Source: an uncultured Bacteroidales bacterium
GTDB taxonomy: Bacteria > Bacteroidota > Bacteroidia > Bacteroidales > Paludibacteraceae
Direction of reading: 5' to 3'
Assembly (NCBI GenBank): GCA_937907165.1
Contig: CALCUH010000205.1
Span: forward strand, 1 to 8,450
DNA: 8,450 nt
Positions 1 to 6,673 of the stretch are shown piece by piece (position 1 is the stretch's first letter; the number at the start of each line of letters is the position of its first letter). A program made the position numbers and the translations under genes. Below the pieces are notes generated by a model. It was not told the origin of the DNA. It searched no databases and saw only the letters and a list, made by a program, of their open reading frames with translations.

Positions 1-743
1 TAGCCGATGATAAAATCACGGTCGCGGGTAGCACGCATCTGCTCGGCGAAAGGCGTAGCGTCCTGCAGATGGGAACGGTAAGAGAGCCCCACCTTCTCCT
101 TGCCCTCGGAAAGGATAGCATGGAACTCGGAAAAATAAGGCAGGAAATGGTCGATGAAATCGCACCTCTTGCCGAAAATATAAGCGCCGAACTCCTCCAT
201 CTGCGCCTCCAAGACATCCAGTAGCAAGTCATCCCGCCGCTCCGCCTTGATCATCGCATTGCGCTGCGACAAAGCGTTGTTATAAGCCAACAAGCAAGAG
301 AGATACTTCTTGTCGTACTGCGAGATGAAGCCATCCATAAATTTACGGCGCTCCTCGCTACCCTCTTGGATCAAGGCGCCGTCCTCAGGAGAGATCAGCA
401 CCAAAGGGAGCAGACCGATATGGTCCGACAACTTATCGTACTCCTTCTTATCACATTTGAAATGCTTCTTCTGCCTACGTTTCAGACCGCAATAGATCTC
501 CACGGGACGATTATCCCTCATGTATTCACCCTCCAACATAAGGAACTCCTCGTCGCGAGTGATATTCTGGCTATCCACCGCGTTAGAGTGGCTTTTACAG
601 AAAGAGAGATAATAGACAGCGTCCAGCAAGTTCGTCTTTCCCATACCATTATTACCCACAAAGCAATTGATCTTCGGAGAGAAGGTCAAGTCCGCCTCGC
701 GGATATTCTTATAATTCAGTATGCGTAAACGATTGAGGAACAT
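1..743 (-). CDS. recF: DNA replication and repair protein RecF (3' end outside window)
   Basis: RecF is an SMC-like ATPase that binds gapped DNA in the cytoplasm and, with RecO and RecR, helps load RecA for gap repair. Reading the minus strand from the ATG at 743-741 gives an uninterrupted frame of 247 codons to the window edge; RecF is usually about 365 residues, so roughly the last third, including the signature and Walker B region, is missing. The N terminus reads MFLNRLRILNYKNIREADL, the typical RecF opening, followed by the Walker A motif GNNGMGKTN at residues 30-38 and the LLDAVYYLSF helix. Later RecF-like stretches are LVLISPEDGALIQEGSEERR and FMDGFISQYDKKYL, and the last visible residues (DFIIG) match the usual DFxxGYG region. 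The start is chosen because it gives the family N terminus directly. It lies 14 nt after the purC terminator T-tract, so its promoter is unclear. The product call is secure. Confidence 0.96.
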   Translation of the reverse strand, partial: MFLNRLRILNYKNIREADLTFSPKINCFVGNNGMGKTNLLDAVYYLSFCKSHSNAVDSQNITRDEEFLMLEGEYMRDNRPVEIYCGLKRRQKKHFKCDKKEYDKLSDHIGLLPLVLISPEDGALIQEGSEERRKFMDGFISQYDKKYLSCLLAYNNALSQRNAMIKAERRDDLLLDVLEAQMEEFGAYIFGKRCDFIDHFLPYFSEFHAILSEGKEKVGLSYRSHLQDATPFAEQMRATRDRDFIIG

Positions 744-753
744 ACGGGTACGA

Positions 754-799
754 CAATAAAAAAAGAGACCGCAGGAGACTTCAAGGAATCCTGCGGTCT
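754..799 (-). terminator. Intrinsic terminator of the phoH-purC unit
   Basis: On the minus strand an 11-bp perfect stem (arms 799-789 and 776-766, AGACCGCAGGA on one arm) with a 12-nt loop is followed by seven T residues (complement of 758-764). It begins 8 nt beyond the purC stop codon. The plus strand has no T-run after the hairpin, so it is one-directional. Confidence 0.9.
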
Positions 800-807
800 A
801 TGATAAA

Positions 808-1758
808 TTACTTATTCAAGTAAGCCAAAACATTCTTCTCGATGCGGGAACTCAAAGCAGACATGTCAGTCTCCTTTTGGAACTTCTCGCCGACGATGTT
901 CTCGTACAATTCGATGTAACGCTCAGAGATGGATTTCACGATAGCCTCCGTCATCTCAGGCACCTTCTGGCCATCCTTGCCTTGGAAACCGTTATCCATG
1001 AGCCACTCGCGGACGAACTCCTTAGAGAGTTGCTTTTGAGCCTCACCCTTTTCGAAGCGCTCTTGGTAACCCTCAGCGTAGAAGTAGCGGGAAGAGTCAG
1101 GCGTATGGATCTCATCCATCAAATAAATCTTACCGTTCGCCTTACCGAACTCATATTTCGTGTCGACAAGAATCAAACCACGCTTAGCGGCGATTTCCGT
1201 ACCCCTTTGGAAGAGAGCCAAAGTATACTTCTCCAGCAACTCATAATCCGCAGCGGAAACCAAGCCCTTCTTCAAGATCTCCTCTTTGGAGATATCCTCG
1301 TCGTGCATACCGATTTCAGCCTTTGTGGTAGGAGTGATGATCGGAGTCGGGAACTTTTGGTTCTCCTTCATGCCATCAGGAATCTTCACGCCGCAGATCT
1401 CGCGGACGCCACTCTTGTACGCTCTCCAAGCGCTACCGCAGAGGTAACCGCGCACGATCATCTCGACAGGAAAACCCTCGCAACGGATGCCGACAGTCAC
1501 CATCGGATCAGGCGTAGCCAATTTCCAGTTAGGGCAGATATCCTTCGTATCATCCAAGAACTTAGCGGCGATTTGGTTCAGCACCTGTCCCTTGAAAGGA
1601 ATACCCTTAGGAAGGATAACGTCGAATGCGGAGATTCTGTCCGTAGCGACCATCACCAACTTGTCGTCACCTACACTGTACACATCCCTCACCTTACCGT
1701 TATAAACGGATTTTTGTCCGGGGAAGTTAAAACTTGTTTTTGTCAATGCGCTTTCCAT
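808..1758 (-). CDS. purC: Phosphoribosylaminoimidazole-succinocarboxamide synthase (SAICAR synthetase)
   Basis: PurC joins CAIR and aspartate, using ATP, to make SAICAR in de novo purine synthesis; it is cytoplasmic. The 316-residue product is of the longer PurC type (about 300 residues, as in yeast Ade1) rather than the shorter form of about 240. Visible motifs: GKVRDVY at 21-27 (nucleotide-binding strand), ATDRISAFD at 38-46, PVEMIVRGYLCGSAW at 97-111 (SAICAR synthetase signature 1), KAEIGMHDE at 146-154, LVDTKYEFG at 197-205 and MDEIHTPDSSR at 214-224 (signature 2). The frame stays open upstream to an ATG at 1839, but that would add 27 Gly/Arg-rich residues overlapping phoH; the start at 1758 gives the expected N terminus (MESALTKTSFNFPG) and leaves 8 nt to the phoH stop. 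This tight spacing indicates cotranscription from upstream of phoH. No purine riboswitch is visible. Confidence 0.97.
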   Translation of the reverse strand: MESALTKTSFNFPGQKSVYNGKVRDVYSVGDDKLVMVATDRISAFDVILPKGIPFKGQVLNQIAAKFLDDTKDICPNWKLATPDPMVTVGIRCEGFPVEMIVRGYLCGSAWRAYKSGVREICGVKIPDGMKENQKFPTPIITPTTKAEIGMHDEDISKEEILKKGLVSAADYELLEKYTLALFQRGTEIAAKRGLILVDTKYEFGKANGKIYLMDEIHTPDSSRYFYAEGYQERFEKGEAQKQLSKEFVREWLMDNGFQGKDGQKVPEMTEAIVKSISERYIELYENIVGEKFQKETDMSALSSRIEKNVLAYLNK

Positions 1759-1766
1759 AAGCAATG

Positions 1767-2786
1767 TTATTTGTTTGAATTTTTCTGTTCCGACACATCC
1801 GCCGCCTTCGCCTCTGCGGCTTTCTTCTCCTCCAACCACTTCTTGCGTTCCTCCGCCGCCTTATCATAAGCCTCAACGATACGTTGTACCAACTGGTGGC
1901 GTACGATATCCTTCACATCGAAGCGCACCATCGAGACACCCTTCACATCCTGAAGAATCTGCAGCGCGTCGATAAGACCCGACTTCTGGTTGGAAGGCAA
2001 ATCGATTTGGGAAACGTCGCCCGTCACGACAATCTTACTGTTCATGCCCATACGGGTGAGAAGCATCTTAATCTGTTGTACGGTGGTATTCTGCGCCTCG
2101 TCGAGGATAATGAAGGAATCGCTCAAGGTACGTCCGCGCATAAAAGCTAGCGGAGCGATTTGGATGGTACCGTTCTCCATGAACTCATGCAATTTCGTGC
2201 CCGGTATCATATCCTGCAAAGCGTCATAAAGCGGTTGAAGATAAGGATCGATTTTATCCTTCATATCGCCCGGAAGGAATCCGAGCTTCTCGCCAGCCTC
2301 CACAGCCGGACGGCTCAAAACGATTCTACGCACCTCCTTGTTCTTCAAGGCGCGCACAGCCAAGGCGATGGCCGTATAGGTCTTACCCGAGCCCGCCGGA
2401 CCCGTAGCGAAAAGCAGATCATTCTTTTCGTAATCCGCCACGAGGCGTTTCTGATTAGGCGTGCGCGCCACGATAGGCTTTCCGCTCACACCGTAAATGA
2501 TCAGGTTCTTATCCGCCTCGTTTTCAGGTTTGGAATTTCCCTTGATGAAATCAATCACATCCTCCTCGCTCAACGCGTTGTAGCGGGCGCAATGGCTCTC
2601 CATACGTTGGAAAATCTCCTCGAAACGGGCGATTTCCTCCTCGTCGCCTATACATTTCATAGCATCTCCCCTCGCCACGATTTTCAGTTTAGGGAGAAGG
2701 TTTTTAATCGCATGGATATTACAATTATTCATGCCGTAAAAAATTACGGGATCAGCATTTTCTATGAGAAAAATTTTTTCTGTCAT
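1767..2786 (-). CDS. phoH: PhoH-family P-loop ATPase
   Basis: This 339-residue protein belongs to the PhoH / YbeZ family of cytoplasmic ATPases, related in fold to the helicase superfamily 1 core. Members are often linked to RNA metabolism and to the YbeY endonuclease; the exact role is not settled and none is shown here. Residues 1-120 form the family N-terminal region. The ATPase core begins at TPNQKRLVADYEKNDLLFATG, with Walker A GPAGSGKT at 129-136, Walker B FIILDEAQN at 225-233, the TGDVSQIDLP motif at 255-264, and an arginine-containing VRHQLVQRIVEAY near the end of the core (296-307). The last 30 residues are charged, Lys/Glu/Ala-rich (WLEEKKAAEAKAAD) and look like an exposed tail. The ATG at 2786 gives a normal-length product, so it was preferred. 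It is the first gene of a two-gene unit with purC, 8 nt downstream. Confidence 0.95.
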   Translation of the reverse strand: MTEKIFLIENADPVIFYGMNNCNIHAIKNLLPKLKIVARGDAMKCIGDEEEIARFEEIFQRMESHCARYNALSEEDVIDFIKGNSKPENEADKNLIIYGVSGKPIVARTPNQKRLVADYEKNDLLFATGPAGSGKTYTAIALAVRALKNKEVRRIVLSRPAVEAGEKLGFLPGDMKDKIDPYLQPLYDALQDMIPGTKLHEFMENGTIQIAPLAFMRGRTLSDSFIILDEAQNTTVQQIKMLLTRMGMNSKIVVTGDVSQIDLPSNQKSGLIDALQILQDVKGVSMVRFDVKDIVRHQLVQRIVEAYDKAAEERKKWLEEKKAAEAKAADVSEQKNSNK

Positions 2787-2818
2787 TATCAGTAATAAGC
2801 CTAACGATTTTAACGACG

Positions 2819-2826
2819 CGAAGATA
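2819..2826 (-). promoter_or_regulatory. Candidate -7 box for phoH-purC
   Basis: The minus strand reads TATCTTCG here, one mismatch from the Bacteroidetes -7 consensus TAnnTTTG, and is followed by CG as in the box proposed for hisS. It would place the transcript start about 25 nt before the phoH ATG. No clear TTG is found at the -33 distance, so this is tentative. Confidence 0.4.
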
Positions 2827-2903
2827 ATAAAAAATTTAAGAGGTAAGAGAGAAGATATGAGAGGCGGGGATAAAAGATTTCAACATATCGGGGAATAGCC
2901 ATT

Positions 2904-2926
2904 TCGCTTAGAGAATAGCTAAGCGA
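2904..2926. repeat. Short perfect inverted repeat in the divergent intergenic region
   Basis: Arms TCGCTTAG (2904-2911) and CTAAGCGA (2919-2926) enclose a 7-nt spacer. The flank at 2931-2937 is an A-tract on the plus strand, and no T-run follows the hairpin in either reading direction, so it is not an intrinsic terminator. It lies about 40 nt upstream of the -33 element of the nuclease gene. Protein-binding site or chance hairpin; no function can be assigned. Confidence 0.45.
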
Positions 2927-2966
2927 CGAGAAAAAAACAGGGATGAAGGAGTTTAGTCAAATTCTG

Positions 2967-2999
2967 TTGTGCCATTCAATCAAAAAAGAATTATATTTG
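2967..2999 (+). promoter_or_regulatory. Promoter of the Rpn-type nuclease gene
   Basis: TATATTTG at 2992-2999 is a perfect match to the Bacteroidetes -7 box TAnnTTTG, and TTG at 2967-2969 sits 22 nt upstream as a -33 element. Transcription would start about 25 nt before the ATG at 3032. It shows that the nuclease gene has its own promoter. Confidence 0.65.
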
Positions 3000-3031
3000 C
3001 GTAATATTTACGTTATATTCAATTTTTAACA

Positions 3032-4033
3032 ATGAAAAAAGAAACTTATTTTGAAGGAAGAAAGCCTGTGTTTATCGACATCAAAAGCGATTTCGGATTT
3101 AAACGATGTATGAGTGACGAAATCGTCATGAAATCATTTTTGAACGCAATTTTAAGCGAAGATTACGGGCGGATTGAGAAAGTGGAATTCAAAAATGTGG
3201 AGGTCGCGAAAGAACGTATGGAGCATCATGGTGTGAGGTTCGATCTGAGGTGCACGATAGACGACGGCACGGAAGTGGTGATAGAGATGCAGAATTACGG
3301 GCACCGATTCTTTAAAACTAGAGCAAGTTATTATCTTTGCAGACTGATGGTGGACCTTGTTCCATCGGACATTGTCTGGAGCACGATGGAGAAAGACATT
3401 CCCAAAATGGTGGGTATCTTTATCCTTGGAGTCCCCATGATGGGGCTGTCCGCTCCGGTGACAGTGACCTCCGAGTGCGACATGTCGAGTAAGGAAGAGG
3501 TATGGGACGGAATGAGGAAATATTACATCTCATTACCCAAATTCAAATGGGAAGAAGAGGAGACGCCATCATCGAAATCAATTTGGATGGAAGTGATTAA
3601 AAATCTAGGGACTATGAGCAAATTCAATCAGAAGATGTACGACATGGCCGACGAGGGGCTTCGACGCCTCATCGACAAAGCCAGAGTGTCCAGACTCAGC
3701 GGAAAAGAACTCGCCGAATATGAAGCGGGTATGAAAAACCTATCCGACTACGGAACCGCGGAAGCATACGGGTATGACAACGGATTCAGGAGAGGCATGG
3801 ACGAAGGACTAGAAAAAGGCATGAAAGAAGGCATGGAAAAGGGTTTGGAGAAGGGTTTGGAAGAAGGCATGGAGAAAGGCATGGAGAAAGGTATGGAGAA
3901 AGGTATAGAGAAAGGTCTCAAGGAGCACTCCATCCAAGTAGCCCGTCTGATGCTGGCGCACAGCAAGCCCATGGAAGAGATTATCCTATTCTCCGGACTA
4001 ACCGAAGAAGAAATCAAGGCTTTAATGAAATAA
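3032..4033 (+). CDS. Rpn family PD-(D/E)XK nuclease ('recombination-promoting nuclease/putative transposase')
   Basis: This 333-residue protein matches the PDDEXK-type nuclease family (PF12784-like) often annotated as a putative transposase; E. coli Rpn relatives are DNA nucleases tied to RecA-independent recombination and phage defence. The N terminus has the family opening FIDIKSDFGFKRCM (14-27) and the body carries the catalytic-type pattern: D71 in VRFDLRC, then E85 and Q87 in VVIEMQ, followed by the RASYYLCRL helix (97-105). The lysine of the classic motif is replaced by Gln, as is usual here. Residues 255-298 are eleven tandem Gly-x-x-x units (mostly GMEK/GLEK), followed by HSIQVARLMLAHSKPMEEI and a short helical tail ending in LTEEEIKALMK. 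Such repeats are common in the group and probably extend a helical or oligomerisation segment. The gene has its own promoter and no visible terminator before hisS. Its target and biological role here are unknown; there are no inverted repeats or target duplications to make it an insertion sequence. Confidence 0.9.
   Translation: MKKETYFEGRKPVFIDIKSDFGFKRCMSDEIVMKSFLNAILSEDYGRIEKVEFKNVEVAKERMEHHGVRFDLRCTIDDGTEVVIEMQNYGHRFFKTRASYYLCRLMVDLVPSDIVWSTMEKDIPKMVGIFILGVPMMGLSAPVTVTSECDMSSKEEVWDGMRKYYISLPKFKWEEEETPSSKSIWMEVIKNLGTMSKFNQKMYDMADEGLRRLIDKARVSRLSGKELAEYEAGMKNLSDYGTAEAYGYDNGFRRGMDEGLEKGMKEGMEKGLEKGLEEGMEKGMEKGMEKGIEKGLKEHSIQVARLMLAHSKPMEEIILFSGLTEEEIKALMK
3794..3925 (+). repeat. 12-bp in-frame tandem repeat encoding Gly-x-x-x tetrapeptides
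   Basis: Eleven successive 12-bp units inside the nuclease gene encode G-(M/L/I)-(E/K/D)-(K/E). The four units at 3866-3913 are nearly identical (GGCATGGAGAAA and GGTATGGAGAAA forms), while the outer units have diverged. Copy-number change would keep the reading frame. Confidence 0.95.
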
Positions 4034-4041
4034 AAAATCCA

Positions 4042-4068
4042 TTGTAAGGAATTAATTTGTTAACTTCG
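4042..4068 (+). promoter_or_regulatory. Candidate hisS promoter
   Basis: TAACTTCG at 4061-4068 is one mismatch from TAnnTTTG and resembles the phoH box (TATCTTCG). A TTG at 4042-4044 lies 16 nt upstream, shorter than the usual spacing. An alternative near-match TTAATTTG lies at 4052-4059. The transcript leader would be about 20 nt. Confidence 0.45.
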
Positions 4069-4096
4069 CGGTTCAAAAATTAGAAACATAAACGTC

Positions 4097-5464
4097 ATGG
4101 CACAAAAACCATCCATACCCAAAGGTACAAGAGACTTCGCACCCATAGAAATGGCGCGTCGTAACTATATTTTCAACACCATCAAGGAAGTTTTCAGGCT
4201 TTACGGCTTCCAGCAAATCGAGACGCCTGCCATGGAGAACCTCTCCACATTGATGGGCAAATACGGAGACGAGGGCGACAAGCTTCTCTTCAAAGTGCTC
4301 AACTCAGGCGATTTTCTCGCCGACGTGGAGCAAGGCGAGTTGGAGAGCCGCAACTCCGTGAAACTGATTAAGAAAATCTCAGAAAAAGGTCTACGCTACG
4401 ACCTCACCGTTCCGTTCGCCCGCTTCGTGGTGATGAACAGGGACAAGCTCAGCTTCCCTTTCAAGCGTTACCAAATCCAACCGGTATGGCGCGCCGACAA
4501 ACCTCAGAAGGGTCGTTACCGCGAATTCTACCAGTGTGACGTGGACGTTGTGGGCAGCGATTCGCTGATGAACGAGGTGGAGTTGATGCAGATTGTGGAC
4601 GAGGTCTACCGCCGTTTGGGCGTGAACGTCTGCATAAAGCTGAACAACCGTAAGATATTGACCGGCATCGCAGAGGTCATCGGTCAGGCTGACAAAATCG
4701 TGGACATCACGGTAGCCATCGACAAATTGGACAAAATCGGTTTGGAGAATGTGAACGCCGAACTGGCTTCCAAGGGTATTCCGGCAGAATCCATCGAAAA
4801 GCTTCAGCCTATCATCCTTCTGCAAGGCAGCAACGAAGAGAAGTTGGAGACCATCCGCAAGGTGCTCGCCACTTCCGAGATTGGCCTTAAAGGCGTGGAA
4901 GAGGTCACAACCATCCTCGAACACGTACGCGACCTTGGTGTGGAGACCGAAGTGGAGTTGGATCTGACCCTCGCCAGAGGATTGAACTACTACACCGGCG
5001 CCATCTTCGAGGTGAAGGCGAAAGATGTGCAAATCGGCAGCATCACAGGTGGAGGACGTTACGACAACCTGACGGGCGTATTCGGCATGGACGGCGTCTC
5101 AGGCGTGGGCATCTCCTTCGGTGCGGACCGTATCTATGACGTCTTGAACCAATTGGACCTCTATCCTGCTGAAATGTTACAATCCACGAAGTTAATCTTC
5201 GTCACCTTCGGAAACGAGGAACTCAAATACGCTATGCGCAGCCTGAAAGAGGTACGCGCCGCAGGCATCGCAGCCGAAGTATTCCCTGAGCCAGCCAAGA
5301 TGAAGAAACAAATGGGTTACGCCGACAGCAAAGGCATCCCGTTCGTAGCCATCATCGGAGAGACCGAGATGCAGGAGCAAAAAATCATGTTGAAGAACAT
5401 GACCACGGGAGAGCAGCAGCTCGTCAGCGTGGAGGACGCGATCAAAACATTGGGAGGAAAATAA
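4097..5464 (+). CDS. hisS: Histidine-tRNA ligase
   Basis: HisS charges tRNA-His with histidine in the cytoplasm; it is a dimeric class II synthetase. The 455-residue product carries the class II set: motif 1 around IETPAMEN (41-48), motif 2 in RYQIQPVWRADKPQKGRYRE (124-143) followed by FYQCDVDVVG (144-153), the histidine-binding signature LARGLNYYTG (292-301), and motif 3 in GVGISFGADRI (336-346). The C-terminal anticodon-binding domain starts near residue 364 (TKLIFVTFGN) and includes FPEPAKMKKQMGYAD and the terminal LVSVEDAIKTL. The opening QKPSIPKGTRDFAP is the expected N terminus, which fixes the start at 4097. It is preceded by the nuclease gene with 63 nt between them and ends before a strong hairpin. 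It is an ordinary, apparently intact housekeeping gene. Confidence 0.98.
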   Translation: MAQKPSIPKGTRDFAPIEMARRNYIFNTIKEVFRLYGFQQIETPAMENLSTLMGKYGDEGDKLLFKVLNSGDFLADVEQGELESRNSVKLIKKISEKGLRYDLTVPFARFVVMNRDKLSFPFKRYQIQPVWRADKPQKGRYREFYQCDVDVVGSDSLMNEVELMQIVDEVYRRLGVNVCIKLNNRKILTGIAEVIGQADKIVDITVAIDKLDKIGLENVNAELASKGIPAESIEKLQPIILLQGSNEEKLETIRKVLATSEIGLKGVEEVTTILEHVRDLGVETEVELDLTLARGLNYYTGAIFEVKAKDVQIGSITGGGRYDNLTGVFGMDGVSGVGISFGADRIYDVLNQLDLYPAEMLQSTKLIFVTFGNEELKYAMRSLKEVRAAGIAAEVFPEPAKMKKQMGYADSKGIPFVAIIGETEMQEQKIMLKNMTTGEQQLVSVEDAIKTLGGK

Positions 5465-5490
5465 TCTCTTCCAAGACAACACCATAAACA

Positions 5491-5532
5491 AGCGTGTGTA
5501 TCCTAACCGTTTAGGATACACACGTTCATTTT
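5491..5532 (+). terminator. Terminator after hisS
   Basis: A 14-bp perfect stem (5493-5506 with 5511-5524; arm CGTGTGTATCCTAA) closes a 4-nt CCGT loop. It is followed by TTCATTTT, an imperfect T-tract, so termination may be partial. It starts 27 nt after the hisS stop and ends shortly before the next ATG at 5548. Confidence 0.8.
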
Positions 5533-5547
5533 AAACCAAGCATAAAT

Positions 5548-6513
5548 ATGCTGAACCTGCTAAAGACATATGCGCTATTCATCTCCATGATGATAGGAAT
5601 CGTTTTCCACTTCGTCTTCGTTGACGTCTCGTTCATCACGAAATATTTCATGGACGAGCCATTAAAAGACATTACCTTCATCACCAAATACCTATTGTTC
5701 GTGATGTTGCTGATTGTCTATTGCAAAGTGGATTTTCGCCAATTCAGATGGAAGCGATGGCACATCAACCTATTAGCGATTCAATTCATCGGCAGCATAC
5801 TCTTTTACCTATTGGTTTTCAAATTCAACAACAGAATCGCAGAAGGCGGTCTCATCTGTCTTCTCGCCCCGACAGCCACATCAGCGCCAGTCATCACGGG
5901 ATTATTGGGCGGTTCCGTTGCCGGACTCATCACCTATAGCATCTCCAGCAACCTCTTGGTAGCGTTTTTCGCACCCCTCTACTTCTCCCTCATCGGAGCC
6001 CACGGAGCGGGAGCCGGAGACCTCACCTTCATCGAAGCCTTCGGCACCATCTGCATGAAAGCCTTTCCGTTGATATTCGGACCGTTCGTATGCGCACTGG
6101 TGCTCAAGAAATTCGTCAAACCCGTCTACAAATTTCTAAGAGAGAAGCAAGGAATCTCCTTCTGGTTATGGACCATAGCCCTCGTGCTGCTGATGTCGCG
6201 CACGACGACCGACCTCATAGCGATGGATCCGAACGAACGTCCGGCAGCCTTCAACATGGCGCTCATCGCGCTCCTCTGCTGTCTGACCCAATTCACCGTA
6301 GGAAGAAAACTCGGAAAGATTTACCATAACAAAGTGGCAAGCGGACAAGCCTACGGACAGAAGAACACCATCCTCGCCATTTGGATGGCGCAAACCTTCT
6401 TCAACCCCATCGTGGCAATCGCCCCAGCCACCTACGTGCTTTGGCAGAACCTCGTCAACTCCTACCAGCTGAGCAAGCACCGCCGCGGTTTGAAGAAAGA
6501 CCAAGATTTGTAA
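5548..6513 (+). CDS. BASS-superfamily (bile acid:sodium symporter-like) membrane transporter
   Basis: This 321-residue integral inner-membrane protein has about nine or ten hydrophobic segments, near residues 8-28, 47-59, 73-92, 101-120, 123-149, 166-186, 204-217, 233-251 and 274-300. Two short motifs point to the bile acid:sodium symporter / AEC-like fold: APTATSAPVITGLLGG at 107-122, in the place of the discontinuous fourth helix (canonical APGGTASN), and YGQKNTILAIW at 269-279, in the place of the second discontinuous helix (canonical GxQN). The substrate cannot be told from sequence; relatives carry organic anions or keto acids. The residues that bind sodium in characterised members appear to be replaced, so the coupling ion is uncertain. 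The C terminus is a charged cytoplasmic tail (KHRRGLKKDQDL). It follows the hisS terminator; no clear -7 box lies between 5465 and 5547, so expression may come from read-through or an atypical promoter. Confidence 0.8.
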   Translation: MLNLLKTYALFISMMIGIVFHFVFVDVSFITKYFMDEPLKDITFITKYLLFVMLLIVYCKVDFRQFRWKRWHINLLAIQFIGSILFYLLVFKFNNRIAEGGLICLLAPTATSAPVITGLLGGSVAGLITYSISSNLLVAFFAPLYFSLIGAHGAGAGDLTFIEAFGTICMKAFPLIFGPFVCALVLKKFVKPVYKFLREKQGISFWLWTIALVLLMSRTTTDLIAMDPNERPAAFNMALIALLCCLTQFTVGRKLGKIYHNKVASGQAYGQKNTILAIWMAQTFFNPIVAIAPATYVLWQNLVNSYQLSKHRRGLKKDQDL

Positions 6514-6547
6514 AAAAAAGAAATCCGTTTGATTTTACAGATTAACA

Positions 6548-6561
6548 TTGCGAATTCGCAA
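6548..6561. promoter_or_regulatory. Perfect 14-bp palindrome on the -33 element (operator candidate)
   Basis: TTGCGAATTCGCAA is its own reverse complement. Its first three bases are the TTG of the proposed -33 element and the rest lies in the spacer before the -7 box, the position of a site where a dimeric repressor would block RNA polymerase. The regulator is unknown. Confidence 0.5.
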
Positions 6562-6577
6562 AAAAGGACTATCTTTA
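6548..6577 (+). promoter_or_regulatory. Promoter of the DUF4197 gene
   Basis: TTG at 6548-6550, a 19-nt spacer and TATCTTTA at 6570-6577 match the Bacteroidetes -33/-7 arrangement with one mismatch in the -7 box (final G to A). The leader to the ATG at 6674 would be about 90 nt. The remaining bases between 6514 and 6673 show no gene. Confidence 0.6.
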
Positions 6578-6673
6578 CCAACACTATTAACGCAAATTAT
6601 TAACTTGCGGATATATAATTGATTTATAACACATTACAAACCGATTATTCTATCCGCCAAAATCGTTCAGTAT

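Noticed and set aside
1759..1839. 27-residue N-terminal extension of purC
   Set aside because: It would overlap phoH and adds a low-complexity Gly/Arg stretch absent from PurC; the ATG at 1758 gives the family N terminus.
877..1869. 330-codon plus-strand frame opposite purC
   Set aside because: It is the antisense of purC and the end of phoH; its translation has no recognisable domain while the minus strand encodes a full SAICAR synthetase.
2160..2795. 211-codon plus-strand frame opposite phoH
   Set aside because: Antisense shadow of a clear P-loop ATPase gene; no domain and no promoter.
3794..3925. CRISPR-like repeat array
   Set aside because: The units are 12 bp with no spacers and encode an in-frame tetrapeptide.
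3748..4017. 89-codon minus-strand frame rich in Phe-Ser-Met-Pro repeats
   Set aside because: It is only the reverse reading of the 12-bp repeat in the nuclease gene.
3032..4033. Insertion sequence, suggested by the 'putative transposase' family name
   Set aside because: No terminal inverted repeats or target duplications are visible around the gene and the protein has a nuclease-type core rather than a DDE transposase.
4391..5032. 213-codon minus-strand frame opposite hisS
   Set aside because: Antisense shadow; hisS has all class II synthetase motifs on the plus strand.
6514..6537. Possible terminator after the BASS transporter (AAATC/GATTT followed by T)
   Set aside because: Only a 5-bp A/T-rich stem with one T-stretch overlapping the arm; too weak to call.
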